Source: an uncultured Muribaculaceae bacterium (GTDB lineage: Bacteria > Bacteroidota > Bacteroidia > Bacteroidales > Muribaculaceae). From it: a stretch of DNA of 64,000 nucleotides. Both the position numbers and the translations under genes were made by a program. Below, in pieces: positions 8,583 through 16,912 of this stretch. The stretch is from positions 1 through 64,000 of the forward strand of contig CAJUKF010000005.1 in the NCBI GenBank assembly GCA_910587355.1, written 5' to 3'. How positions within the stretch are numbered: position 1 is the first letter of the stretch; every line of letters starts with the position of its first letter. Under the pieces are notes generated by a model. It was not told where the DNA came from. It was given only the letters and a program-made list of their open reading frames with translations, and ran no database searches.

Positions 8583-9715
8583 CAGCTCATACGGTTTTTA
8601 TAGTCTTCGTAATCGAAACGGCGCAGATACTCGCAAGAGCCGTCGGCGCGCTGCAGCACGAGGTCGGGATGCTGTATGCCGTTGAACATGGTGGTCTTCA
8701 CTGTCGTATAGTGATTCATGTCCTTAAGGGTGAGCCTGTCGCCGGGTATGGGTGCGGTTTTGAAGAAATAATCGCCTTTGAAATCGCCGCTGAGGCAAGA
8801 ATTACCTCCCAGACGCCATGTGTGGCCGTCGGAGTCCTCTTTGTCGCAGCTCTCGGCCACGTCGGGCAGATAGGGCATTTCGAGAGTGTCCGGCATATGA
8901 CAGGCAAACGAAACATCAAGAATAGCCGTAGGTATGCCCCGGTCTTCCACCACGTCCACGACTGAACTTATAAGGTCGCCGGTCTGCCATGTGAAAGCGC
9001 TGCCGGGCTCCAAAATCACCTGAAGGTTGGGGTGACGCTCGCGGAATGCTGCGAGCACTTTTATCAGATGTTCGCGGTCGTAGTCTTTTCGGGTCATAAG
9101 ATGTCCGCCGCCCATATTCACCCATTTGAGCGAGGGCAGGAGGTGGCCGAAGTCACGCTCGAAAGATTCGAGCACCTTCTCAAGGTCATATGAGGTTGAT
9201 TCACACAGAGCATGGAAATGCAGACCTTCCACACCTTCGGGGAGACCGTCTACGAGGTCCTCACGACCGACTCCGAAGCGTGAGCCGGGCAGAGCGGGAT
9301 TGTATAAATCTGTCTCGATGACAGAGCAACGCGGATTCACTCGCAGACCTGTCGATACACCTCCGCGACGGACGCGTTCGCCGTATTTTGCCAGCTGCGA
9401 CAGCGAGTTGAACGTGATATGCGAGCTTCGGGCAATGAATTCATCTATATTGGCATCGGTGTATGCCGGGGTATATGTGTGAATTTCGCCACCGAGGCAT
9501 TCGGCGCCGAGACGCAGTTCGTTAAGCGAACTTGCCGTGCAGTTGCGGCAGTATTCGGCAATAATCGGGAATGTGCGCCACAGCGCGTTGGCTTTGAAAG
9601 CCATGATGATTTTTGCGCCGCTGCGTTCGGCCACATCGTTTATGATGCGGAGATTGGCACGGAGCCTGTCTTCGTAGACAATATAGAAAGGAGTGGGTAA
9701 TTCGTTGGCGGTCAT
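8582..9715 (-). CDS. nspC: Carboxynorspermidine/carboxyspermidine decarboxylase
   Basis: PLP-dependent decarboxylase of the alanine-racemase fold that makes norspermidine or spermidine from the carboxylated precursor. The 377 residues fit the NspC family. The PLP lysine is Lys41 in MAFKANA; other family marks are FHALCES (HxxCE), the glycine-rich NMGGGH and the C-terminal GNSCLSGD with the active-site cysteine. Residues LEPGSAFTW and MFNGIQHP are also typical. Gut Bacteroidales make spermidine by this alternative route. The partner carboxyspermidine dehydrogenase is not in this window, and the flanking helicase and glycosyltransferase have no evident link to polyamines. Confidence 0.93.
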   Translation of the reverse strand: MTANELPTPFYIVYEDRLRANLRIINDVAERSGAKIIMAFKANALWRTFPIIAEYCRNCTASSLNELRLGAECLGGEIHTYTPAYTDANIDEFIARSSHITFNSLSQLAKYGERVRRGGVSTGLRVNPRCSVIETDLYNPALPGSRFGVGREDLVDGLPEGVEGLHFHALCESTSYDLEKVLESFERDFGHLLPSLKWVNMGGGHLMTRKDYDREHLIKVLAAFRERHPNLQVILEPGSAFTWQTGDLISSVVDVVEDRGIPTAILDVSFACHMPDTLEMPYLPDVAESCDKEDSDGHTWRLGGNSCLSGDFKGDYFFKTAPIPGDRLTLKDMNHYTTVKTTMFNGIQHPDLVLQRADGSCEYLRRFDYEDYKNRMS

Positions 9716-9719
9716 TTTT

Positions 9720-12080
9720 TTATGACAGTATTTTGAATCGTGCGAATTTCAGAAGCAGTGTGCGCCGCGAGCCGTCGGCAGAGAAATCTACGACTATCCG
9801 GTGGTCGGGCCGGGAGGTGTCAATCTGAGCTATGACACCGAGACCGAAGGTAGGATGTTCTATCCGTGCCCCTTCTGTTAACTCGGCGGAAGTGTGAGTG
9901 GTGTGGCCTCCGGCTGAGGCAGATGCGGCTGACGGTGCGGACGGGCGGCTTATGGCCGGCTGCGGGCTTTGGAAAGGACGCGGACTTTGAACAGGACGCT
10001 CCTCGGTGAGTCTGCGGAATGGATTTGTGGAGGCTGTGTCAAAGGAATTCCGGCCTAAGTTGCGTGTGCCGCGGCTCACGGGAGCACCGTCGAAGGTCGA
10101 GCCTGTCATCTTGCGCAGATATTCCGGTGCTATATCGCGCAAAAAACGTGAGGGCATCGTCGACATCTGCTGGCCGTTTATCATCCGTTTACCGGCGAAA
10201 CTGAGCATGCAGAACTGTTTGGCGCGGGTAATTGCCACATACATCAGGCGACGCTCCTCTTCAATCTGGGCAGCGTCAAACTTACTTTTTACCGAAGGTA
10301 TTATTTCTTCCTCGACTCCGACCACGAAAACAGCTCCGAATTCGAGACCCTTGGCCGAATGGATAGTCATTAGCGTCACGCTGTCTCCGTCGGCATTGTC
10401 GGAGTCCTGGTCGGTCAGCAGTGATATTTCGGCAAGATACTGCGTCATGCCTGCGTTTTCGGGCCCTCCTTCCGATGTCGCACGGTCGGTGAATGCGTCG
10501 ACACCTTTTATGAGTTCGAGAATGTTTTCATGCTTGGATACATTCTCCGGCGTCGTATCTGAGGCGTATTGTGTGGCGAGGCCGGTACGGCCGAGGATGT
10601 CGCGGGTAAGTTCTGCGGCAGTCTGGCCTCCGGTAGCTTCCGTATTGAACGTCATTATCATTTCGGCGAAGTCGCGCAGTTTGTTTGCGGTTCCGCCGTT
10701 GATACTCACACCGTAGTGTCTGGGGTCGAGAGAAATCTGCATCATGCTTACTTCTGCCCCCATGGCGGCCTGCATGATTTTCGATACGGTTGTCTCTCCG
10801 ATGCCGCGTTTAGGCGTATTGATTACTCGACGGAAAGCCTCGTCATCGTCTGGGTTGACTGCAAGTCTGAAATAAGCTATCGCATCTTTGATTTCTTTAC
10901 GCTGATAGAACGACAGACCTCCATAAATGCGATAAGGTATGTTGCGGTTACGAAGGGCTTCCTCCACCACGCGGCTCTGTGCGTTTGTACGGTAGAGAAT
11001 TGCGATTTCGTTGTAGGGAAGATGCTTGCGCATTCGAACCTGTGATATGCGGCTCGCCACAAGATAGGCTTCCTCGTAGTCGTTGTAGCTTTGCACGGCC
11101 TCTATGAGGTCTCCGGGAGAATTATTGGAGTATACTTCCTTCGGTATCTGTTCTTTGTTGACGGCTATGAGTGAGTTGGCCGCGCCGATTATATTCTGAG
11201 TCGAGCGGTAGTTTTCCTCAAGCTTGAATGTGCGCAGAGCAGAAAACGTCTGTCTGAGATTGAGAATGTTGCGGATATTGGCTCCACGGAAAGAGTAGAT
11301 GCTCTGCGCGTCGTCGCCTACAACGCACAGATTATTGTGTTCGCCGCAGAGCTGAAGCACAATCATGTGCTGGGCGAAATTGGTATCCTGATACTCGTCG
11401 ACAAGGATATATGAAAAGTACTGGCGGTAAAAATCGCGGATGTCTGCATTGTCGCGCAGTAGCACATTGGTATAGAAAAGCAAATCGTCGAAGTCCATTG
11501 CACCGGCTATTCGGCATCTGTCGCGATAGGCTTTGAATATCTCGGCTGTGCGGGAGCGCTTTGCGTTTGCGTCGGCCTGCATCAGTTCGCGGTCGGCGGC
11601 ATAATCTTCAGGAGAGTACAGGTTGTTTTTGGCGAATGATATGTCGGAAGCGACTTTCGACGGCGTGTAAATCTTGTCGTCGAGTTTCATTTCCTTGATT
11701 ATACTCTTTATAAGGGATTTGGAGTCTGCCGCGTCGTAAACCGTGAAGTTGCTTTTGAAGCCTATGCGGTCGGCGTGCCGGCGCAGTATGCGGGAGAAAA
11801 TGGAGTGGAACGTGCCCATCCATAGTTGGGAGGCTGTTTCGGGACCGGTAAGCTTTTCGATACGTTCACGCATTTCGTTTGCGGCCTTGTTGGTGAACGT
11901 AAGAGCCATGATATGCGACGGACGGTGTCCGTTGTGCAGAAGATGCACAATCTTGTACGTCAGTACTCTCGTTTTACCCGAGCCGGCACCGGCAATAACA
12001 AGTTCGGGACCGCCGAGATACTCCACGGCAGCCCGTTGTGCTTCATTGAGGCATTCGAGATAACTTGAATCGCCTTCCAT
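9720..12080 (-). CDS. uvrD: UvrD/PcrA superfamily 1 DNA helicase
   Basis: 3'-5' DNA helicase of 786 residues for excision repair and clearing of replication or transcription conflicts. Start chosen at the ATG at 12080, which overlaps the DUF4250 stop by one base. Motifs: Q-motif (LNEAQRAAV), Walker A AGAGSGKT at 30-37, motif II DEYQDTN, motif III GDDAQSIYSFRGA, and the late motifs VTLMTIHSAKGLEF and YVAITRAK. The end has a serine- and proline-rich linker and a small domain starting HPTFGLGVI, the PcrA-type C-terminal Tudor-like domain known to bind RNA polymerase. Whether to name it uvrD or pcrA is a matter of convention; the C-terminal domain favours PcrA-like. Confidence 0.95.
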   Translation of the reverse strand: MEGDSSYLECLNEAQRAAVEYLGGPELVIAGAGSGKTRVLTYKIVHLLHNGHRPSHIMALTFTNKAANEMRERIEKLTGPETASQLWMGTFHSIFSRILRRHADRIGFKSNFTVYDAADSKSLIKSIIKEMKLDDKIYTPSKVASDISFAKNNLYSPEDYAADRELMQADANAKRSRTAEIFKAYRDRCRIAGAMDFDDLLFYTNVLLRDNADIRDFYRQYFSYILVDEYQDTNFAQHMIVLQLCGEHNNLCVVGDDAQSIYSFRGANIRNILNLRQTFSALRTFKLEENYRSTQNIIGAANSLIAVNKEQIPKEVYSNNSPGDLIEAVQSYNDYEEAYLVASRISQVRMRKHLPYNEIAILYRTNAQSRVVEEALRNRNIPYRIYGGLSFYQRKEIKDAIAYFRLAVNPDDDEAFRRVINTPKRGIGETTVSKIMQAAMGAEVSMMQISLDPRHYGVSINGGTANKLRDFAEMIMTFNTEATGGQTAAELTRDILGRTGLATQYASDTTPENVSKHENILELIKGVDAFTDRATSEGGPENAGMTQYLAEISLLTDQDSDNADGDSVTLMTIHSAKGLEFGAVFVVGVEEEIIPSVKSKFDAAQIEEERRLMYVAITRAKQFCMLSFAGKRMINGQQMSTMPSRFLRDIAPEYLRKMTGSTFDGAPVSRGTRNLGRNSFDTASTNPFRRLTEERPVQSPRPFQSPQPAISRPSAPSAASASAGGHTTHTSAELTEGARIEHPTFGLGVIAQIDTSRPDHRIVVDFSADGSRRTLLLKFARFKILS

Positions 12081-12259
12081 CAGCGGAACTGATTTATTTG
12101 TGGCATGTATTCGAAACCTGCTTCGGCAATACGGCGGCAAAGGTCGGCGGCATCGATGCCGAGGTCGCTGCAGAGTGCGTCGAGTGTAGGGTATTGGTCG
12201 CGTAATTTGGTATTAATCACGCTCAACAGCATTATGGGGTCCTGAGGAAGTTCGTTCAT
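12080..12259 (-). CDS. DUF4250 domain-containing small protein
   Basis: A 59-residue protein starting MNELPQDPIMLL and ending INQFR, which matches my memory of the DUF4250 family along its full length (NDPxMLLSxINTKLRD-like start and NQFR end). Function unknown; it looks like a small soluble helical protein with a helix-turn-helix-like core. It is tightly packed: its ATG overlaps the end of the EamA transporter gene by 4 nt (ATGA) and its stop overlaps the uvrD start by 1 nt, so it should be translated together with both. It is easily missed because a longer open frame runs through it from the transporter gene. Confidence 0.88.
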   Translation of the reverse strand: MNELPQDPIMLLSVINTKLRDQYPTLDALCSDLGIDAADLCRRIAEAGFEYMPQINQFR

Positions 12260-13194
12260 ATTCGTTTTTTCCGGCTTGCCAGAATTTTGTTTATATTGTC
12301 TCCGGCCCACAGACCGGCCAGAATCAGGATAATACCCAGAAGACCGATTACGGTTACGGGCTCTCCAAGCACTATCGCTGATACAATCAGTGTTATCACT
12401 GACTGAAGATACATGTAGTTGTTGGCTTTTACGGCTCCAAGTTGCTTGACCGACACCGCCCAGAGAACGTAAGCCACGGTCGAGGCCCCGACACCGAGGA
12501 AAAGCAGATTGCCGAATACTTCGGGGCGTCCGATTACATCGGCCAGGTCTACTGTATCGTTTTCGAAAATAAGGAACGGTATGGCGGTAAGGAGGCCGTA
12601 AAAGAATGTCTTGCGTGAAATAAACCATACGTCATAGTTGGCGTTGAGACTGCGGAGCACAAGAGAGTAAATCGCCCAACTGAAAGCTGCCGCGAGCGAA
12701 AGGAAGTCTCCGAGAGGATTCACAGCCACGGCCGTAGAACTGTTGAATACCACGCAGCCCACGCCGAGAATAGCGATTGCCGACCCGAGCCATGTGCCTA
12801 TGCCGAGTTTTTCGTTTTTGTAGACAAGTCCGACCAGCATGGCCGTGAGCAGTGGCGACATTGAGGTTAGCAGTGACACGTTGGTCGTGAGTGTGTATTT
12901 CAGCGCTGTGTTCTCGGCAATAAAATAAAGAGAGCCGGCGCACAGACCGCAAATACAGAAGAGGCCCTCGTCGCGGAGATTCGATGCCCACAGGCGCTTG
13001 TGGCTGATAAAGGCAATGAGTACATAGGCTATGAGAAAACGTGCCATATATATTTGTACGGGTCCGAGGCCGTTTTCAAGCAGTACTTTGGATGATACAA
13101 AAGAATATCCCCACATGCTTATTGTGAGGAACGCTGCTATATGGCCTACGAAATTGCCGCCAAGCATGCTGCGTGTCTGTGCTTTTCTGAACAT
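12256..13194 (-). CDS. EamA/DMT-family transporter
   Basis: Inner-membrane exporter of the drug/metabolite transporter superfamily, 312 residues with about ten hydrophobic helices arranged as two EamA repeats (first repeat near residues 15-150, second near 165-300). Typical phrases are LTSMSPLLTAMLV in the first half and GEPVTVIGLLGIILILAGL at the end of the second. First gene of the minus-strand operon running to radC. Substrate unknown; family members export amino acids, nucleosides or other metabolites. Its promoter is interleaved with that of the divergent OmpA-like lipoprotein gene. Confidence 0.9.
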   Translation of the reverse strand: MFRKAQTRSMLGGNFVGHIAAFLTISMWGYSFVSSKVLLENGLGPVQIYMARFLIAYVLIAFISHKRLWASNLRDEGLFCICGLCAGSLYFIAENTALKYTLTTNVSLLTSMSPLLTAMLVGLVYKNEKLGIGTWLGSAIAILGVGCVVFNSSTAVAVNPLGDFLSLAAAFSWAIYSLVLRSLNANYDVWFISRKTFFYGLLTAIPFLIFENDTVDLADVIGRPEVFGNLLFLGVGASTVAYVLWAVSVKQLGAVKANNYMYLQSVITLIVSAIVLGEPVTVIGLLGIILILAGLWAGDNINKILASRKKRI

Positions 13195-13217
13195 GGTGAT
13201 TTATTCCGTTCGTGTCA

Positions 13218-13248
13218 CAAAATTAGTTAAAAGTTTGCCTCACGCAAA
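13218..13248 (-). promoter_or_regulatory. Promoter of the EamA-DUF4250-uvrD-nspC-GT2-radC operon
   Basis: On the minus strand a TTTG (-33, 13245-13248) is followed after 19 nt by TAATTTTG (-7, 13218-13225), a full match to the Bacteroidetes consensus. It is interleaved with the divergent promoter at 13234-13265. Confidence 0.7.
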
Positions 13249-13265
13249 ACTTATTTATAATTTTG
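13234..13265 (+). promoter_or_regulatory. Promoter of the OmpA-like lipoprotein gene
   Basis: TTTG at 13234-13237, then 20 nt, then TAATTTTG at 13258-13265: a full match to the Bacteroidetes promoter consensus. The ATG is at 13327, giving a leader of about 55 nt. Confidence 0.75.
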
Positions 13266-13326
13266 AAAGTATTATTTATGAGAAAATGAGGAAAAATAAC
13301 GTTCAACACTATTAATATAAAGAAAG

Positions 13327-14031
13327 ATGAAATTAATTAAAACAGCTTGTATAGCACTTTTGGGCTGCAGCCTTCTCATAGGTGAATGCGGCTGCTCCTC
13401 TATGACACAGACTGGCAAAGGCGCTCTTATAGGCGGAGGCGGAGGCGCGGCTCTCGGCGCAGGCCTCGGCGCTCTCATCGGTGGCGGCAAAGGCGCAGGT
13501 ATCGGAAGTGCCATCGGTGCTGCAGTAGGCGCCGGTGCAGGTGCGCTGATTGGCAAGAAGATGGATAAGCAGCAGGCCCAGCTCGAAGAGCAGCTCGGAC
13601 AGCAGGCTCAGGTAGAAAAGACAACAGACCAAAACGGCCTTCAGGCTATCAAAGTCACTTTTAATGGCGGTATCCTCTTCCCGACCAATGGCACTACTCT
13701 GTCGTCCAATGCCAAGACTGACCTCTCCAATTTTGCTGTATCGCTCCGTGAGAATCCCAATACCAACGTGCAGATTTACGGCTTCACAGACAATACCGGT
13801 TCATATCAGGTGAACGAACGCGTAGCTACCGGCCGTGCCGATGCCGTGCTCACATATCTGGCCAACAGCGGTGTAGCTCCTCAGCGTCTTACGGCGCAGG
13901 GTATTCCTATGGCTGACTATGTTGCATCTAATGACACTCCGGCAGGCCGTGCACAGAATCGTCGCGTTGAAATCTATATCACCGCCGACAAGACTATGAT
14001 TCAGCAGGCCGAAGCCGGTACGCTCCAGTAA
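13327..14031 (+). CDS. OmpA-family lipoprotein with glycine-zipper region (YiaD-like)
   Basis: Predicted outer-membrane lipoprotein of 234 residues that binds peptidoglycan. The signal peptide offers lipobox cysteines at 14, 21 and 23; C21 or C23 leave a more usual hydrophobic length, while LLGC14 matches the motif best. Residues 30-78 are a glycine-zipper segment (repeated GAxxGGGxG patterns) that may insert in a membrane. An OmpA/MotB domain follows at about 108-222 with Asp155 in FTDNTGS and the NRRVEI motif (Arg212, Arg213), the residues that hold diaminopimelate in this family. It is a single-gene unit with its own promoter and terminator. Confidence 0.93.
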   Translation: MKLIKTACIALLGCSLLIGECGCSSMTQTGKGALIGGGGGAALGAGLGALIGGGKGAGIGSAIGAAVGAGAGALIGKKMDKQQAQLEEQLGQQAQVEKTTDQNGLQAIKVTFNGGILFPTNGTTLSSNAKTDLSNFAVSLRENPNTNVQIYGFTDNTGSYQVNERVATGRADAVLTYLANSGVAPQRLTAQGIPMADYVASNDTPAGRAQNRRVEIYITADKTMIQQAEAGTLQ

Positions 14032-14054
14032 ATATACGTTTTATAAATATATGG

Positions 14055-14087
14055 AAAACACCGCGAAGCATGCTTCCGCGGTGTTTT
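14055..14087 (+). terminator. Terminator after the OmpA-like lipoprotein gene
   Basis: Arms 14055-14065 and 14077-14087 form an 11-bp stem around a small AAGC/GCTT inner stem, followed by a T run. Confidence 0.85.
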
Positions 14088-14112
14088 TTATGCGTTATAT
14101 TCAAGATAATTA

Positions 14113-15807
14113 TCAGATTGCGTCGTTCTCCACATTCTCAAGCTCGGCGACGGGAGCCGGCTCGTCGGATGTGGCGGCCTCGAGTTTCTTCATGATAGAG
14201 AAGATGAATATGGCCGAAATGAGGCAAATCACGATGAGTATACCCCAAAGACACCATACCGGAATGGCTCCCCAGAGCATCATGGGAATCGACACGAGGT
14301 AGTTTCCTATGGCGGTGGCGGCGAACCAGCCGCCCATCATGGAACCCTTGAGTTTGGGCGGCGCCACCTTGCTGACAAACGATATGCCCATGGGTGAGAG
14401 AAGAAGTTCGGCAAATGTGAGCAGCAGATAGGTGGATATAAGCCAGTTGGGCGATACATTGCCCTGTGTGCCGCAGAGAGAGAAGGAACCAATCATCATC
14501 ACTCCGTAAGCTACTGCGGCCATGAACATGCCGTAGCCGATTTTACGGGGAGCGGATGGCTCTTTCTTGCGCTTTGCGAGCCAGCCGAATATTGCAAGCG
14601 ACACAGGGGTGAGTGCCACTACATAGAAGGGATTGAACTGCTGATATTGCTGGGGCTGTAGGCCCTGCAGCGGTTCGGGAGTGATGCTGTAGAAATATGT
14701 GATTGCGGCCCCTGCGGCGGCAAGGATTGCTACGGATATGAGACGACCTGAAAGGCTCTTGCTCTGGAAAAGACTGAACAGAGCGTAGACGCCTACGGCC
14801 ACAGACAGAAGTGCCCATACGTTGAAGCCGATGCGTGTCCAGCCTGCGGCTTCAGGAGACGTGCAGCTCTTGGCGAATTCTGTGAGGGTTGCGCCGTTCT
14901 GGTGGAATACCATCCAGAAGAAAATAACGACTGCGAAAACAAGGAGAAGCGCCACGACGCGCTGTTTGGTCTGCGCGGGAGTGAGGTCAGGACCGTTCTG
15001 CGTCTTGACTGTAGCGGTCTTGTCTTTCTTGCCGGTGATGATGTGTGCGAATGTGCGTCGACCGAGAAAATAGATAAGAGCGCTCACAATCAGTGATGCG
15101 CAGGCCACGCCGAAGGCATAGCTGTAGCCGGTTGTAAGAGTGGTGAGGTATTCGTTGGCAAACGCCGCAAGGTCTGTGCCCGTGCTCATGCCGCCATCTG
15201 CCGCAGTCTGAATGAGTTCGGCACCGTTTTCATGTCCGTCGAGATACTGATTGCATATGGCCGGAAGAGAGGCTACGTATGTGAGGCCCTTGGCTTTCAG
15301 TGCCATATTGCACATGGCTGTGGCAGCCATGGGAGCGAACATCGAGCCGATGTTGATTGCCATATAGAACAGCGAGAAAGCGGCGTCGCGCTGACCTGCG
15401 TAACGGGCTTCGTTGTAAAGGTCACCTACCATAACCTGAAGATTGCCTTTGAAGAGGCCGGTGCCGACAGAAATCAGTGCGAGAGCCCCCAGCAGAATCA
15501 CAAGTGATGAAGTGCTGCGTATACCGGTAGGTATTGACATGACGAGATAACCGATAAACATCACGGCGATGCCGGTTACCACGCATTTCGAGAAACTCCA
15601 TTTGTCTGCGACCCAGCCGCCTATGAGGGGCATGAAGTAGACAAGCGCGAGGAAGCCGGCATAAATCTGGCCGGAAATTGTTGAGTCAAAGCCGAATTTG
15701 GCCTGAAGGAACAGCAGGAAAATGGCGAGCATCGTGTAATAGCCGAATCGCTCGCCCGTATTGGCAAGCGACAGCACATACAGGCCTGCCGGTTGATTTT
15801 TGAACAT
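14113..15807 (-). CDS. POT/PTR2-family peptide transporter
   Basis: Inner-membrane MFS transporter of di- and tripeptides, 564 residues, about 14 hydrophobic segments. The family signature is in the first helix: GERFGYY at 18-24. In the usual ExxER form the first Glu would be at position 16, but here it is Asn16. That Glu takes part in proton coupling in studied POT proteins. Other family phrases are GGWVADKW and the FKGNLQVMVGDLY stretch. A large extra segment follows the sixth helix, common in Bacteroidetes members. The gene is alone, with a Crp-family gene just upstream on the same strand but separated by a terminator. Confidence 0.9.
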   Translation of the reverse strand: MFKNQPAGLYVLSLANTGERFGYYTMLAIFLLFLQAKFGFDSTISGQIYAGFLALVYFMPLIGGWVADKWSFSKCVVTGIAVMFIGYLVMSIPTGIRSTSSLVILLGALALISVGTGLFKGNLQVMVGDLYNEARYAGQRDAAFSLFYMAINIGSMFAPMAATAMCNMALKAKGLTYVASLPAICNQYLDGHENGAELIQTAADGGMSTGTDLAAFANEYLTTLTTGYSYAFGVACASLIVSALIYFLGRRTFAHIITGKKDKTATVKTQNGPDLTPAQTKQRVVALLLVFAVVIFFWMVFHQNGATLTEFAKSCTSPEAAGWTRIGFNVWALLSVAVGVYALFSLFQSKSLSGRLISVAILAAAGAAITYFYSITPEPLQGLQPQQYQQFNPFYVVALTPVSLAIFGWLAKRKKEPSAPRKIGYGMFMAAVAYGVMMIGSFSLCGTQGNVSPNWLISTYLLLTFAELLLSPMGISFVSKVAPPKLKGSMMGGWFAATAIGNYLVSIPMMLWGAIPVWCLWGILIVICLISAIFIFSIMKKLEAATSDEPAPVAELENVENDAI

Positions 15808-15857
15808 GTATGATAAGTATTAGATTGTTAATTCCGGTTTTAGGATAAAATTAAAAG

Positions 15858-15878
15858 GAGACCGCAGTCAGCGGTCTC
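15858..15878 (-). terminator. Terminator after the Crp/Fnr gene
   Basis: An 8-bp GC-rich stem (GAGACCGC with GCGGTCTC, loop of 5) lies at the end of the gene and runs into TTTTAATTTT on the minus strand. It touches the stop codon at 15877. Confidence 0.75.
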
Positions 15879-16575
15879 AGCCAAATTTAGAAATCTTGCG
15901 CAGTTGCGCTTCATTCAGAATTTTGATACGTCGCCCGTCAACTATCAGAAGATGCTCGTTGACAAATGTGGATAGTGTGCGGATGGCGTTGGATGTCGTC
16001 ATGTTCGACAGATTGGCCAAATCTTCGCGCGCCATATATATTTTTAACGTACAGTTGTCATCTTCGTAACCGTAGTTGTCAGCGAGTACAATCAGTGCCT
16101 CCGCCAGACGTCCGCGTATATGTTTCTGGGTGAGGTTGACGATTTTCGTGTCGGAGCCGCCGAGATTACGGGAGAGCTCATGGATGAAAAACCACGCAAG
16201 ATTGATGTTGCTCTGTATCAGATTGCGTACAATGCTCAGCGGAATAGCACCGAGTATCGAAGGTTCGAATGCCGATGCGCTCGATACATAGGGCTCGCCG
16301 GCGAAATATGCACGGTAGCCGAAGTACTGCACCGGCCGAATGAGCCGAAGTATCTGGACACGGCCGCCTACACCTTCTTTTGTTTTCTTTACCTTGCCTT
16401 TGAACAGACACCACAGAAATTCCGGCTCATCGCCTTCGGCATATATGAGTTGGTTTTTCTTGAATGTATGTATCTGGAGGTTGTCTGTGACAAGTCTCTT
16501 TTCATCGGCAGATAATATAGACCATATATCGGCCATGTCTTCGTTTATTACTTTTTCAAGCGCGGACTTCAGCAT
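15877..16575 (-). CDS. Crp/Fnr-family transcription regulator
   Basis: Regulator of 232 residues: an N-terminal cyclic-nucleotide-binding-like beta roll (from FKKNQLIYAEGDEPEFLWCLFKG), a long dimerisation helix, and a C-terminal winged helix-turn-helix (REDLANLSNMTTSNAIRTLS). The start is the ATG at 16575. A longer frame begins with a TTG at 16623, but that codon falls in a perfect -7 promoter element. I see no cysteine cluster for an Fnr-type iron-sulfur site and no clear cAMP-contact arginine-serine pair, so the signal is unknown. The neighbouring peptide transporter is a possible target, by position only. Confidence 0.88.
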   Translation of the reverse strand: MLKSALEKVINEDMADIWSILSADEKRLVTDNLQIHTFKKNQLIYAEGDEPEFLWCLFKGKVKKTKEGVGGRVQILRLIRPVQYFGYRAYFAGEPYVSSASAFEPSILGAIPLSIVRNLIQSNINLAWFFIHELSRNLGGSDTKIVNLTQKHIRGRLAEALIVLADNYGYEDDNCTLKIYMAREDLANLSNMTTSNAIRTLSTFVNEHLLIVDGRRIKILNEAQLRKISKFG

Positions 16576-16620
16576 AGAGTGGAAATGAACGTCTGTTACG
16601 TGGAATAGTCTATTGGATTG

Positions 16621-16628
16621 CAAAAGTA
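16621..16628 (-). promoter_or_regulatory. Bacteroidetes -7 element for the Crp/Fnr gene
   Basis: On the minus strand this reads TACTTTTG followed by C, a perfect TAnnTTTGC. No clear TTTG stands at -33. The predicted start near 16615 lies about 40 nt before the ATG at 16575. Confidence 0.55.
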
Positions 16629-16912
16629 CAAAAAATATGTCATATTTCAGCTGTTGCGATGCTAAAAACTTTCTATAGTCCTGTTTTTTGGTGCTTCCGG
16701 AGAACTTTTGTGGAGAAATACGTCTCTTTTACCCACTGTCGGAGCGCGTATGAAAATGCCGGTAAAGAGCATAATTGCAGATATTCCATTTTTTTCGTTA
16801 CTTTGTAAAAAAATTAATGACGCAGAGAATGATGCTCCCCGATGCAGAATATGAACAAACAAAGCCCGGTGGCGTTGTAATTCTATACGTTTAACTTTAT
16901 TTACAGAGGGTT
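16629..16912. other. Intergenic region between the divergent Crp/Fnr and patatin genes
   Basis: AT-rich gap of 284 bp holding upstream DNA of both genes. On the plus strand a near match to the -7 consensus (TACTTTG, one spacer base short) lies near 16798, about 110 nt before the patatin ATG. I see no open frame, terminator or repeat worth naming. Confidence 0.5.

Noticed and set aside
16576..16623. TTG start for the Crp/Fnr protein
   Set aside because: It overlaps the -7 element at 16621-16628; the ATG at 16575 is used instead.
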